Counted from the stretch's first letter, positions 13,694-27,577 are shown. The stretch is 64,000 bases of DNA from Antedon mediterranea (GCF_964355755.1 NC_092672.1:33228501-33292500); one strand, 5' to 3'. The notes: generated from the sequence alone by a model not told the origin. Translations and numbers: made by a program.

Positions 13694-13820
13694 AAGGGGA
13701 CACAAAGGGGTTTTTTTAATAGAGGTTCTATAGGCTGAAAGAGATGATTATTCCACACTGTGGAGAAATGAAAAAGCAGATAGTATTGTAAACAACAGCC
13801 CCTTTAAACCTAAAACTCAC

Positions 13821-14029
13821 CTTTGTTATCGATAACAAATGGGACGTCAGGTGTGATGATTTCGTACTCGCAAATCTTTGAGTACTGCGGTGAACAATCG
13901 TCATCAAGAGCTTCTACTTGCGTGAAATTGTAAAGAATCTTGCCCTCGTCCACGGCGGCTTCGTACGCAATCTTGTTAAAGTACGGTTTGTTGTCGTTGA
14001 TGTCTGCCATTACAATGTGCACAGTCGAT
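13821..14029 (-). CDS. CLSTN: Calsyntenin exon 3 (cadherin repeat 2)
   Basis: It encodes residues 138-207, opening KSTVHIVMADINDNKPYF, and holds the family signature CSPQYSKICEYEI. The acceptor AG lies at 14030-14031. The donor is AAAG before GTGAGT. It ends one base into a codon. Confidence 0.92.
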
Positions 14030-17000
14030 CTACGTGGATCACAGTGTAGAAAATTGCATGTTTTGTTAAATCATTTTATACATATAATATACATTTTTAT
14101 AAATTTTTTTTTTTACGTTAATTCTTAAATTATTATACATTTTTTATTATTTCTTTATGTTAATTCTTAAATTATTATACATTTTTTATTATTTCTTTAT
14201 GTTAATTCTTAAATTATTATACATTTTTTATTATTTATTTATGTTAATTCTTAAATTATTATACATTTTTTATTATTTCTTTATGTTAATTCTTAAATTA
14301 TTATACATTTTTTATTATTTATTTATGTTAATTCTTAAATTATTATACATTTTTTATTATTTATTTATGTTAATTCTTAAATTATTATACATTTGTTTTA
14401 TTGCTTTACGTTAATTCTTAAAATATACATTTTTTTTATTTCTTTATGTTAATTCTTCAAATTTCTTTATATAATATTTGGGGAAGTAATACAGGGAAGG
14501 AGGTCAGAGGGAAGAAGTAACAATAGCTTTCAATATTATATGATGATACATTCTCAATAATTTGAATGTTTGCTGTGTAAAACAATTCATACAAAACCAA
14601 AATGAGGAATTACTTCCTTCTGGGCAGGATTAGCCTCGTTAACATGCAAATATAATAAATGATTATGAATTATTTGTAATTAAATCCACATACTTGTGAG
14701 AAAATCGTGCCGTTTTACCACAATCTCCGGCTTGAATTTCGAACTTCCATTCCGGTTGACGCTCGCAGTCGATCCTCTCCGGATCAAGGACCACAATACT
14801 TCCCTGACCGGTTACCGTATCAATAAGATCGATACGGAACGGTACGGTTTCATCAAGTACATGGAATGTACAAATTTGTCCGTTGACACCATCGTCATCG
14901 TCTTTTGCGAATATGTGAGGATGTAAATTTACAGAGTTTGTATTTTCATCAATCTCTCCATGATAACTAACGTCTTCTAGATAAGGTCTATGACTATTGA
15001 TTTTGTGGACAGACGTATTACCTGTTGAAATAACGAAACGATAATTAATAAATTTAAAAATTACACAAACCAATAGTGGTGTTGGTAGTCTTATGAGTGA
15101 TAGCTTAGCTGGACGGGTGATACCACTGTCTTGGCGGGGAGTTCATGAATAAAATGTTACTTTTCGGTTATGTTCTCACCTTGAAGGGGAAAAGGCCTAC
15201 AGTATGTCGGTTCATCCAGGTAAGCTAGTCACGTATTAGACATAATTATTATACTGTACTAACTACGGTAGGTAATTTGACAAATAATGTCAATCGGTAC
15301 AGTAGCAATGGTATTTAAAAAAAATATCAAACAGTATGCTGACATGACAATACAGAGAAGGTGATTAAACTCTGTGTTGCGGTCGCTAAATTATTATTCA
15401 CTGTAAAGAAACACAGCAAATGCAGCAACATTTTGTTTTTTCTGCAGTTAGCCTCTAATTTCCATTAATACAAGCTCAACCATTTGTACATACTCATTAG
15501 CAATATTGCATTTGATAACTTGTTGCTATGGCAACTTGATTATGATTGGTAATAGCCCAGTCTCCAGGGACGTATACATTGCTTGCTCACAGATTAACGA
15601 CAGTGGAGCAGATTTTGTAGTGTTAATGAACATTAAACTAAATGTCAATTTATACGGGAACAGTATAGTACGAATGAAAAAGACTAGACGGTTTATAACA
15701 AGAATTTTCAGTTGTTTAGGACAGGACAGTACTGTTGCATTGGGGCTGCTATGGTGTTTTCAACATTGTTTTGTGCATTTGAAATTTTATTCGGACCCCA
15801 ATGGAAACTAATTCTTTTTTTTAAGGATTAATTGGGTTGTCCTAAATTCATCATCAAATGTTTTTTTTTTTTCATTTTTATGTATGTATGAGATGGATTC
15901 AAAATACAAACTAACAAACAAAATATAATTGTTAAAGATGGGTTATTGAAATATTCAAGTAAAATACTCATTGACCTTTGACATGTGCAGCCGTAGGGTT
16001 TGGAAATACTCATCATATCTCTCACTCAACACAAAACATTGAAAATTCAGAGTCTAAAGGTACATAACCTCTTTACGATTTAAAAAAACAATGCATGTAT
16101 ACAATGACGTCTTTATTTAAAATCAATATTCTGAATGCGTTGGTAAATTAATGGCTAGGGTTTTAAGAGCTAAAACTTGCATGGTTTTCATTTTCTATTT
16201 AAATTGCACTGTTATTGAACAATAGGATTAAATGAATGTTCAATGTGTATGAACCAACAATAAACTCCTTATTGATTTTCATAAAAGGTTCTTCTTTGAT
16301 TATTTTTAAAGATAAGGCAAGTATTATGAAATAATTACAAAAGAATCTTAGTTTAAAGTTCAACATTTTATTAATGTTGTTCAAATAATTATGCAATACT
16401 TTAAAAAAAATAAACAGCTCTTTTCAGAAAAGAAAGATTCTAAATTGTGTTTCCTTAATTTAATAGTTTATGATTTAGTTTACTTTATCAAAATCAAATT
16501 GAATCTTTATTTGTTCCATCTACAGTATACAGTACAGTAAATCTATGTGCACATAGAAAAATAGTTTTCCTCAAAATCAAATGAAATATGGTAAAGCAAA
16601 CAAAACAAATAAACAAACAATGCTAATTAAGATGCCTTTATTTACATAATAACTGGCAGTGTTTTCTTTTCAGCTTTACAATTACAGGTATTATAATAAG
16701 CAGAAGAAAAAAATAGTGATATACACTTGACCTTTAACAATGAGAAGGTCATCTCAGAGTGGGAGGGGCTTTTATTGTATTCATATGATTGTTATAAAGT
16801 CAATACAAACACTTGCTACTATGCTAATACTTCGCATCTCATTTGCATAATTTAAAATCTTACAAGTGGATTCAAATTTATGTATATTAACTGTATCTAA
16901 ATACTACAGTAATTCAATATTAAATGCCTATCAATACAATGTTACTGTTCAGTTAATAACTGTATTGGCCACATGAGTATTCTGTATTACTAAGTAAATA

Positions 17001-20000
17001 AATTACACATTTTACTATTTTTAGTAAATTAATAAATCTGGTGATGTACTAGGATAGATTCATAGCAAATATGTTTATCTCAAAGTCAATATTGCTTTTA
17101 TTGTTGCAATTCTTTTTTATCAGATTTAGTGAAATCTATGTACTGTGTGCAATATAATTGTTGAATCATAAATTGAAAACAACTTAACCCAATGTCCCAG
17201 TTGTGCATTTTCAAACATTTAAGAGGTAGAAGGAGCCTTTCTCCCTTTGACCAACAACTGTATGGACCCAGAGGGGTGAAAACATTTTATGTACTGTAAA
17301 TTAAAACATGTTTTTTGTCATACTGTACATAACTGTAAACTTAGAACTGCAGGGTTTTTCAGAAACTTACAAAAGGTCTATAAAAAGATGTGTTTGGTAT
17401 TGATGTATGTATGTACAGTGATAATATAATGTTATAGATTTGTTTGTACAGTAAGTCCAGTGGGATGACGAATATGTTATCGTCTTTGATTTTCTTTGTT
17501 TTTGGATCAAAGCCATACTGTCTTATTCATAAATCCTCATAATCTACAACATTATCATGTCTGTTGCTAATGTATCCACTGGGATACAGAACTAGTCTGA
17601 AATTCGTTCGATAGATGACATAATCAGGTAGTGCTTTAGCGGTATACAGTATGGTATCAGAGAAAGAAGTAGTGTCAAAATTAAACAATCGTACATACTG
17701 GATACATAATTGTAATGGGTGCGTTTCTGCTGTGATGAAGTTATTAATTATTCAAGTCGGAGTTTGTTTGCTAGATGACATCATCCGATAATGCGATGAA
17801 GTTTATTAATTATTGAGAATTACCGTAACCACTAAACTTTTGGAAGTTTCTTTATATTATTTTGTTTCATACAAAAATGGTGAGGGCGCTCTATTGCATG
17901 GTACCGTACCGTACTTGGTGGCGTTTAGAATTTTACAAACCAGTCTTAACAACGCCAGGGATTGGGTATAACTGTACTCTAGGACTCTAGGCTAATATTG
18001 TACAGTACTATATAATCTACAATAACTTACAAATAACATAGAAAACTTTTATTAGTGTATTGAAAAATATTTTTACTACTGTACTAGGTCGCAAAAAGGT
18101 AAATCAAAAGGGTGATTATTTAATTTACTGTAAAGCCTGTCTACACTATCAAACTAGTTTGACAAAAAAAATGTGCCCAAATATGATAGTGATACAGTAC
18201 AGAATGGCCAAATATGGTAGTGATATGCCAAAATAATGGTAGTGATATGATGTCATCGTGTCCATATATGGGCACATCACCTACAGTATTTTTGTCACAT
18301 GAAGTTTGACAGTGTACTGTAGACACAGACAGTAGCAAGTGCTTAACAACAATGTTGATTTAACAAAAAAGGGAATATCAATAAATGTTTGTCAAGAATC
18401 ACAGCAAGGGGTTACCTTACCTAACCTGGTTCTAAAACTCTATTATATGCAGATGACACTACAGTACACCTACAGTAAACATCTGGTGGTGACATGATGC
18501 AATTGCTTTAATCAAGTAAACATCACAGCAGGTTGAACTGTACCAAAGTACACAAGTCAACACATTCAAGTAAAACATTGAACATCCTGTGACGGAGTAC
18601 TGTAGTATTGCAAAGTTGAAAAATGTCAATGTGTACAATACATTACAAAACATCATTCTTTTTAATAATACAAAAACAAATTTTGTTTTGTACTGTATGA
18701 TCCAGTAAAATGTACTGTACACAAACCAACAGTGGTGATGTTTGAGCAAGGAACAATTGCGAATAGAATTTTTAGTTTAAACATAATAGAGGAATCGGTC
18801 CACTGCTACCCTTGTCTACAAGTTACAGTAAATAATTAAAAGGGTTGTTGATGAGTACAAAAATTATACAGTTCTTTTAGGATGGTATCTAGATTTGGGT
18901 GGTGTTAACTAAGGCTTTAAAGGTGGATTTTCCTGCTCTACTTCGCCCTGCACAGTTACTGTACAGGGTTACACCCCTTGTACATTCTTTACACCCTATA
19001 GTATGGTAATATCAACAAACAGTTTTAGTTTTATTATATTTATAATATCCAGAGTCAATACTATTATAATAATAACTATAGGCTTATTATTGTACATGGT
19101 TTATTTATTAATATTGTTTGCATGTACAGTATGTTAAAATACATATTTCTACTTGTAATTTTATTTTTTTGAAAGACAGAATACAGAAATATGTTTTGAC
19201 ATACAGTTTTTTCAGCATCATATTCATACAACTATTTATAATTCCACATTTCTTTAGTTCAATTATAAATTCTGTACATTCTTAAACTGTTCAGGTTATC
19301 CCTGAGCATATCTTAATAATCTTTGGAAAACTCTTCTGCAGTATGTATTGGTAGTCAATAGAGGCTACTCTCTGCTAACAGGTGTTTTAATAAATCCTAA
19401 GAAATAAAAAACAAATTCAATTTTTAAATTGAAAAGACAGGTGACCAGAGAAAATGGACATTGGAGAAGAGGCCTTTAACAGAATGAACAAGAAATATTT
19501 TTTACAAAAAATGATGCTTAACTTTTTAATTTAACAGTTTTAATTATTGTTCTTTCTTCATTTAATATATAATTATTATTTTGGGCTTTGGAAGTAGAAC
19601 GAGTCATGAGTATTAATGATGCTTTTTTATTGATAATGATAATGATATTTTTTCTATATTTATTATTATAAGAAAAACGAAAACATTGTTTAATGAACAG
19701 GTTTACTGTACAGATTACAGTACTCTCTGCATAGCCTCACACTGTACTGTACTCTCTTCTCCCAGAAAGTGCCTCAATGGGGTTTGCGCATGACAAGTCC
19801 CAGTTTCCCAATACAAATTTTTTTTCAGCCGTACAGTAGTACTATGCTACGCATGCTACAGTTTCCTAATGCTTGAATACAGTGTGTCTACTAAAGGAGG
19901 AACAAAAAATACTGGCTAGATTAAAGATGAAGTAACCTAAAAGTATGTTCTTTTTATCCATTTACTTTTATAGCAGTACTGTATTATCATCCTTACGAAT

Positions 20001-23000
20001 TATATACTGTAAGTACAGTGAATAACATACATTCTTTATTTGTCAAAAAAAACCAAAAAACTATAGTCAGATAAAAAGTACCAGTTGACAAAAGGAACAT
20101 AGCTGTAGCTTACACTGTATGTCTACAAACACAGAAAAAAACCAAATTGTATCTTTATATGGATTTCTGTGTATGTTTTGAAGGAGAGTATGGTTGGTAA
20201 TCTCATAAATTCTATGAATTCAGGATTAACCATCTTGAAGATATCCTGCAAGTGCAAGTGTTATTTTAACACCATTGTGGTTATGAGTTGTTTAATGGTC
20301 ATCTACTGTAGTCTGTGTTTTGATGGCTTTGTTTAGCTATGAATGCTTGTAATAATATATTCCATGTGTCACTATTGTTACAGTCATCGATCTGTAAAAG
20401 GGTGGGTCCATGGATTTTGGTAAGCCCTTTAAACAGGTAAGGCAACCACTCTACTCTTGGGGCATATTACAACACTGTATTTGCCATTATGCAGCAACAT
20501 CAATTTTGATTCTAATTTCATCATTTACTATTAGTATTATAACCTGTATTTAGAAACATTTACTGTAAATACATCTATAACATGGGCACAGTGCAGCACA
20601 TACTGTACAGTAGGGTCTTAACATTTCTACTGTAGTATCTTTTGCAAACTAATAATAATACTTGGATCCGCCTACGCTACTGAAGATGTTTTTCGATAAG
20701 TTCACCACTGTAGCTCTCGTGACTGTACATAGGCAATCATTTTTACAAGGAAACGCATCAAATTGTCAGACATGAAATCAAATAAATAGTCATGTTCTTG
20801 GTACAACATTAATGTACTACTGTAAACTATAGCGGAGAAGACAAAAATGTTTAACATAGCATTCTGTCATCAAGTACACAGCACAGTAGGTAGTGAAAAT
20901 AGTGAACATGCAACATTAAGCACCTTAATTATCAGTAAGGTGCTCTATTGGGCCATGTTTACCAAACAAACAGCCACATTGTTATCTTGTTTTGTGAACA
21001 CACTACCTATTATCATGTGATTTATTGCAATTGACCACAGTGTTTAAAGTGAACTACTGTACCACTGCCAATATAGTTTTATCTGACATTTTTACCAGGT
21101 ATTTATCTGACATTTAAATATGGATAGTCTACATTATAAGTGCTGCTGTACCTGGATAAACCAACATTGCTTATTTCTCTATGAGTACTGTAAATACAAC
21201 TGGAATAAAATATAAAACAATTTTTATCAGACAATGGTACATTCCATGAACTCTACTAGTGGGAACATCCCAACACACTACCACCATATGATTGTTTTTA
21301 TAGACATGGTACAGTAAGGTGTAGTCATTAATATATGAACTTCTTAAGGAAGAAAGTTAATGTTAAGTTTGTTATTTCGGTTATAGTTATCAGTCAAATC
21401 AAGTAAAGTATATTTATTCTGTTTTTCCAGTTAAAATTATACTTGATAAATATTAACTGATCAAACCAGTTAAAAGTTGAATCATTTCAGAAAAGTCCAT
21501 TGGGAAATACCCTCTAACTTATGTCGAAATCCACAAAAAAAATAATCGATTGTTACTAGTTTCTATTGTTTGTAGTTTTCTAAAGAACAGGCAGTGTTTT
21601 TTAAACCTGTTAAATATTGACACTGGGTCAAAGCGAGGTCAATAAACAAGCCTTATTCATTTTGTTCAATAACAGTTTCTCTGCCAAGATCAACAAATTC
21701 TATCAGAATCAATACAGAATAACATGGCTTATTTAACTGTATTAATTTAGGTTCTACTGTAAGTGTATGACTAATCATAATTATAATAACAACTTATTTT
21801 TGTCTTCCTTTTTGTTGTCAAATATTATCCAGTGTTTTTCGTCTTTTCTCGGTTCTACTATACTCCGTTTCAATTTATTGTTAATCATCACAAAGCAACC
21901 CTTCTTTTTTTTAAATTTTGCTCATCTTTTAATAAGAAAAATAGAGGTGCTATTATATATATATATACGGATTTTTCTTTTTCGTAAATTGTATCCTCTC
22001 TTCGGAGAGAGAGGCTATATTGTCGGTTTATCCAGGTAAGCAGGCACGAAATAGACAGAAAAATTATATACTGTACTGTATAAATTTACAATAGTTGATT
22101 GGTTACTGAATTATTTCATTTTTTAACATTCATCGTCTATTTTTGGAACAATTACGGTATCATAGAAATCTAATTTCTATACAGAAAAAGGTTACCAAAT
22201 TTATTTACATTACTTAAATAATAACAGGATACAACCAGACTTCGGGGAAATTCACTGTCAAAAAGTACAGTTAAACTTTTTACATACTATTAATTGTACA
22301 CTGGTTATCATTATCAATGGAAAAGTTAACAGGATTTTACACTACAAAATACAATGTAAAAAGACATTAAAACGTGGTCCAGTAAATTTAAAAAAATGAT
22401 TGTTCTATTCAGACGACTTCCTTTTCATGACTATTGTGTTAAGCCACATCCGGTTTAATATCAAATTACCTTTTTAATTTAGCAACATTAGTCTCCCAGT
22501 ATGACATCATTATGACAACATTAATTTTTGTTTAACATCAAAAAGTCACCTTACACATACAGTAATACTGCAACGATGAGACTAGAGTAATGTACTACAG
22601 TATATTGATGATATAAATAATGGATAATTCATATTATACAGTACTATTATTTTTTTTAATACAGACAGTACAAATTAACTCTTTTATGAAATCCCTTTTC
22701 AAAGCAGAATTTAAGACAAAATAACTACAGTACAAAATTTAACACAGTACATGTACAGCATAACGATATTATTATTAAGGCTGTTAAAAATGCATTTACA
22801 TGTACTCGGTCAGTCTTGTCAACTTCTTCTCCATGCATAAATTAAGAACATTATGTCAGAACTAGTCAAGCATCACCAAACACATGCAGTGTAAAACCAC
22901 AGGAAGATGTGAATTTCCACCATATTAAAACATAATGTTCTTATAAAATACTTAATAATTTAAGAACGTAATTATAGGATAGCGTACTGTACTGTAGTTT

Positions 23001-25134
23001 AAAAAGTCAATAAACGGTATTTCAATTTGAATAAAATATTCATTTGCTAACTATATTCAATTCATGTTAAAAATTTTCCTATTAATTAACATTATTAATC
23101 AGAATAGTATATACATAAAGTACTGTATTGTACAGGTACTATACATTGTGCTCATTTATACTCTACAGTACTCTACAGTACAGTGTGCTATACTGTAGTG
23201 TTATACATAATATACTGTAACACAAAAGATGTGGCTATTGAATGTACAGTACATAGTAAACTACTGTATAATGTAGGTTAGGCCTACAATACAAAAATGG
23301 ATTTATGGTATAGCATAGGCCCACTCCATTACACTATACTGTAGGCCCTATCATTGGTATATACAGTATTACAGTACTTAATTAGTACTGGTATCTACTT
23401 AGGTACTTGATGACAGACAGGCAATATTTCATCCTTGCTGTATCAGACAATGGTTGAGATAACTGGGTGATTAGTTGACAAATTACTGGTTTTGTCAGGA
23501 AGATTAGGAAAGCCATCCAATGTCATGGTCTTTATTCTATACCAGTAAAGTGTGGTAGATAATCTATTGTGTAGTAATTTCACACTTGCTTTAATAGGCT
23601 ATATACTGTAGTAAACTTAAAAAGATGATACTGTACAAATACCTAGCCCTGCCCTTAACACAATTAACATTTACCTGCGTAACCTAATTAGCCTATCTGT
23701 TATCATTTATAACATGCAATAAAATAATTAAACAGCCTACTCTATAAACCATATACTTAGCATTGATATTATTTGATGTAATAACTGTAAAATGTAGAAT
23801 CAGTGGTAATAAATACTGAAACATAAAATAGATAGTGGCTACCTACTGTACAGATGGCAGACAAACTTTTAGTTGTGTACAGTATGTACACTGTATTGTC
23901 TTTTTTTTAGATTAATATATTTACAAAATAATATGAAACAATCACTTCAGCTACTTTACAGCATTGCATACTGTACAGGTTTTAAAAATTAAAAGTTTGG
24001 GCAAAAGTACCTGTCCTCCCATACTTTACCATATTGCGAAATGTTTTTGTAATCATCCCTAAAGGTATAGTATGTCCCAAAACCACTTTGAAGGACCTAC
24101 AGTAGGGGCTCCAAGTCAACCAGCCTACTGTAGGTTAAGTATTGTCTCTACCTGTTTATCCTCTTACTGTATGTAACAAAATACGATGAGAAGAAGATTC
24201 ACAGTACTTTCACACGTGATAATACTTAAAAATGAACTCTGGTTGGAAACAATGTCAACGCTGTACATTTCTCAGAAATTAATATTAATCTACAGACAGT
24301 ACATTTGTCACTCAGAAACGTAATCAATATTTCTTTATAACATTAAAAATTATTTGTGATGTTGATCAATCCTTATAAAAAAACATCCAATTCGGCACAT
24401 GCCTATAGTAGTTTTAAAAAATAAATAAAAACATAGAAGTGAGGTCCATTCACGTTTAGATTAGATGTATTTATTTAATTTAAAACATATTTAGACAACC
24501 ATATAAGGTAAAGATGTATGTACAGTATCACCTGTTTTACATTATGTTATGGTTCTGTTTTTAGAAATAAAAGGTTAAAAACATGCATTGCTAATAAAAT
24601 GGTAAAAATCACAATACAAAGACAATATATGTCTTGAGATGGTAGTTCACATTGTAACTATACTAGGCCTACTAGCACTACTTTTTAGTCTGAACTAAAG
24701 AACAGTCGAACACAATTCCATCCAGCCCGACCCATTCATTCCCATTCAATTCATTAATAATAATATTCATTTTATGATTTCATTGAATATGAACGATTCA
24801 TTTAATAATAATAATAATAATAATGTATTCATCACTCACACAATTCTTCATCATTATAAAAGAATTTTAGCTAACAACAACTAGGCCTAGCCTAGTAGGA
24901 ATTGGCCTAATAGATTTATTCTAAACAATACTACAGCATAATATACCAGACTGATCTGCTACCCGTTGGTAGGCCTCACATCCGGCACGTATCTTAGGTG
25001 CGACGACAATAAAAACAAGAGGCTAAAGCCTAGCCTAGCATCAACATACCTGCTGTCGTAGTTTCTATGTCACAATTGATGCAGTTTACACATAAATATA
25101 CTGCCACAACCAGTAGTGCTCTTGCACTAGCCAT
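13821..25134 (-). CDS. CLSTN: Calsyntenin, 5' part of gene (three exons)
   Basis: This is a type I membrane protein of the cadherin superfamily; the family acts in neuronal adhesion and kinesin-1 vesicle transport. Three exons join in phase to give 207 residues. Residues 1-21 form a signal peptide (LLVVAVYLCVNCINC core). Cadherin repeat 1 follows (about 36-138; SYHGEIDEN, QAGDCGK). Repeat 2 begins at the DINDN calcium motif (147-151) and contains DDDCSPQYSKICEYEI and TPDVPFVID, which match calsyntenins closely and distinguish it from other cadherins. The start is the ATG at 25132-25134, which directly precedes the hydrophobic stretch. The remaining ectodomain, LNS domain, transmembrane segment and tail are not in view. 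The gene diverges from LZIC. I cannot tell which calsyntenin paralogue this is. Confidence 0.9.
14115..14462. repeat. 42-bp AT-rich minisatellite in calsyntenin intron 2
   Basis: About eight units start with GTTAATTCTTAAATTATTAT, with a TTTATT-rich remainder. The 42-bp period makes a repetitive artefact ORF on the plus strand. It fills about half of the 664-bp intron. Confidence 0.9.
14694..15021 (-). CDS. CLSTN: Calsyntenin exon 2 (cadherin repeat 1)
   Basis: It encodes residues 29-137, from GNTSVHKINSHRPYLEDVSY to GKTARFSH, the N-terminal cadherin fold. The acceptor is TTTCAACAG and the donor CACAA before GTATGT. Length 328 bp fits the phases of exons 1 and 3 exactly. Confidence 0.92.
18131..18331. 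mobile_element. MITE-A copy with extra 21-bp subunit
   Basis: Both ends are recognisable and the interior has three 21-bp subunits instead of two. Small TACAGTA insertions interrupt it (GATACAGTACAGAATGG and CCTACAGTATTTTTGTC). Confidence 0.8.
24801..24825. repeat. (AAT)n microsatellite
   Basis: About eight AAT repeats occur in calsyntenin intron 1. Confidence 0.9.
25050..25134 (-). CDS. CLSTN: Calsyntenin exon 1 (signal peptide)
   Basis: It encodes MASARALLVVAVYLCVNC and ten more residues, then one base of a split codon. The donor is GCAG before GTATGT. The one-base overhang matches exon 2. Assignment to calsyntenin rests on strand, phase and signal-peptide character, because signal peptides are not conserved in sequence. 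Confidence 0.8.
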
Positions 25135-25330
25135 CCTTTTAAGTACTCGCTCGCAATTATCGTATGTCCAACTTCTAATAAATAGTATAAATGAATTCCA
25201 AAAACAGACAAAATATTTAAGACAGCCAAAATGGCTACACGACCGTTCAATGTGAAAATGTTACTTGTGTGTGACTCGACACTCGCGAGCGAACAACATG
25301 ATGCAGAATTCGTCACCTGACTGTCATTAT
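25135..25330 (-). promoter_or_regulatory. Probable calsyntenin 5' UTR and promoter
   Basis: Upstream of the ATG, CpG content rises (GTGACTCGACACTCGCGAGC near 25271) against an AT-rich background. No TATA box is convincing. The start site is not resolved. Confidence 0.4.
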
Positions 25331-27315
25331 TAAACAGAAGGTTCCATTATTAAAACTGCATAATAATTACATTATAATGTATTAAATCAAAACCCTATAA
25401 AAAAATATTATTAACCAAACAAATAGATATACACTTTTATTAATTATTGCATTTTTATGACTATTATTTTTACATATAAGCAGTTTTATAAGTTTGAGTA
25501 AAATTAATTAAAAAAAGATTACCTTGAAATATAATAGAATAACCTAAATTATGCACATCTTTTAAAACAATATTAGCGATTGAGAAAATATTGTTGCGTA
25601 ATGGTATCTATTATAAATATAACCGAGAACAATAACCAAATTGATAATTTTAAATTGAACACATATTTATTGTTAATAATACATTATTACTGAATATAAT
25701 TTTAATTTATACAGTTTTATTAAATAAAATTATAGAGGGGGTAAATCTTGACAATTGTTGTGGTGCATGTTATTTTTATTTTTAGACTCTGCGTCATCAA
25801 ACGTAAATGTAATGTAAATATTAATAATTGCACAATAGAAGTGCAAATTGTAAAAACCCAATTGTTAATTATATGTTCCGACCTTGTTTAAACTAATTTG
25901 CAAGTTCACTTACGGGATGCATAAAATATTGTAAATTAACTATACTAGATGGTACGCTCGCTTCGCTCGCGTAGGTCGTGCCCACAGATGGTTCTCGAAT
26001 ACACAGTAATTTCAGGACTATAATGCATTGTTGTTTACAGAAACGAATAAATAGACACGATAATTTATGTAGTCAACTAAAATTAGCACCCTGGGAATTA
26101 CTTCCGAAGGAGAAACTTATCAAAATGAGTCCAAATTTTTGATTTGGACTCATTTAAAGAAACACAGTTTGTGTTTTGTATTAGGGTTGAGGGATGGGAA
26201 AGCGGATAGGTACAAAGAGGAACAATTTTTAAATATATTCTTTATCCACTCAGTAACGAAATATTTTTTCATGTTTTATTATAGGCCTATAAATACAGTA
26301 AAACATTTGCGATTTAATAAATAATACTTTGTTAAAACTCCCACTGTCATAATCGATTGAAATATTAAAGTACATGTCACGATACACCACTACGACGTTA
26401 TATTTTTGGTAATTATTAATTAATACAAACGTTGAGAAGGAACTGTCAGTATAAAGTTTATTTGTATATAATAATGTGTATATTATATATCTAACAGTGG
26501 AGCCTATCCACAATCTCAGTAATAAAGTTTATTTGTATATATTTTTATATTAAATCTAACAGTACGAACATTCACAGTAAGAAATGTTCGATTCAAATGA
26601 GCACCAACAATAGTTAATGGGTATTTACAGTATTGTCAAAGTATTGCAAGTTTATTCTCAAAGGGCCCATATATTTACCTACCGTATGTGTTAAACCAAG
26701 GGCTCTTAAATTTACCTACTTGTGTTAAACCAAACTCTGGCAGACTGAGAGATTGGGATGTTCCATTCATCGCAAATCAATATATTTGTATAAACGTATA
26801 TTAAATCTATCAAAATAGTATTTTTTTAAGAAAATCGGCCTGTCTTCAACATTATGATGCTGTACTCTTGCTGTTAAACCGGTTTTCAGCTATTAAAAAC
26901 AGTTATCGTAGGAGGAGATAGGAAAATACGAAGCCTCCTCGCATTTTTGTGGCGGGTATTTTTCAAGATGGACATCCATTAGACAGTGTATACCACGATC
27001 GGAAAACACCCCTATTTGGGGCAAATCGTTGAACCTAAATTCGTATAAATAACTAATTATCTAACTTAATTCAATTAGCAAACAGGGTTACATCAGGTGG
27101 TTAAAATCAGTACCGAAAGTACGAACCAACTTTATATACCATCGAGTAAAAATTCTAGAAGTAAGGTGCGATTTACCGAATTTTGCCCTTACGTAAATTT
27201 ATATATAGATTATTTATTCAGGCAAAAGATACATTTTACAAAATATAATACAAATCAACAAATTAAACAAACACAACGCAAAGGAAAATATAAAATCATA
27301 GTCACTAGCTGTACT
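25331..27315. other. Intergenic spacer, calsyntenin to tRNA array
   Basis: AT-rich. A short palindromic CGCTCGCTTCGCTCGCG stretch sits near 25955, and TAAAGTTTATTTGTATATA occurs twice near 26452 and 26522. I see no gene. Confidence 0.6.
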
Positions 27316-27390
27316 TTTGAAATAGCTTAGTTGGGAGAGCCTCAGACTGAAGATCTGAAGGTCCCTGGGGGTCAATCCCGGGTTTCAGCA
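27316..27390 (+). pseudogene. tRNA-Phe pseudogene, array copy 1
   Basis: This degenerate first unit has the acceptor 5' strand reading TTTGAAA instead of GCCGAAA, a two-base insertion in the T arm, and TTCAGCA at the 3' end. The anticodon GAA is kept. Confidence 0.8.
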
Positions 27391-27436
27391 TCTAGCAACA
27401 ATGTTTTTTTGTTAAAAGCATATTTTGTTTTATGAC

Positions 27437-27491
27437 AATATAATACTCTCTTTAATGTACAGGGCTATCGCATGCATTGTAAATGTCAACT
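27437..27491 (+). promoter_or_regulatory. Conserved 5' flank of the tRNA-Phe units (example)
   Basis: Nearly every copy is preceded by the same blocks: ATATAATATTCTTTTT about 50-55 nt upstream, ATGTATAGGCCTAT, and GCATGCATTG 10-20 nt upstream. The first resembles a TATA-type external element, in addition to the internal A and B boxes. It is equally well explained by array duplication. Confidence 0.45.
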
Positions 27492-27497
27492 GCCGAA

Positions 27498-27547
<50 letters not shown>

Positions 27548-27564
27548 AATCCCGGGTTTCGGCA
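27492..27564 (+). tRNA. tRNA-Phe(GAA), copy 2, consensus
   Basis: This is an exact consensus copy of 73 nt: acceptor GCCGAAA/TTTCGGC, D arm GCTCAGTTGGGAGAGC, anticodon loop CTGAAGA (GAA), T arm CCTGGTTCAATCCCGGG, discriminator A. There is no intron. Phe decoding is clear. Confidence 0.97.
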
Positions 27565-27577
27565 CCTAGCAACAAAG

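Larger units (their letters stand above)
1..13820. other. No confirmed coding exon; presumed calsyntenin intron 3 and beyond
   Basis: The calsyntenin gene reads leftward and should continue here, but I recognise no further exon. The stretch is AT-rich and holds MITEs, two SINEs, a LINE tail, a 69-bp minisatellite and one orphan exon-like segment near 7.5 kb, all listed separately. Either intron 3 is longer than 13 kb or some exons escaped me. Confidence 0.5.
15022..25049 (-). other. Calsyntenin intron 1 (about 10 kb)
   Basis: No exon was recognised. It is unusually rich in TACAGTA/TACTGTA heptamers, especially 16.5-24.3 kb. It holds one MITE-A copy (18131) and a short dispersed repeat (GTCGGTTCATCCAGGTAAGC near 15210, related copy near 22023). 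Confidence 0.7.

Noticed and set aside
14157-14414. Hydrophobic repetitive ORF
   Set aside because: Frame through the 42-bp AT-rich minisatellite.
13940-14926. Plus-strand ORFs opposite calsyntenin exons
   Set aside because: Shadow frames; the minus strand carries conserved cadherin motifs and valid splice phases.
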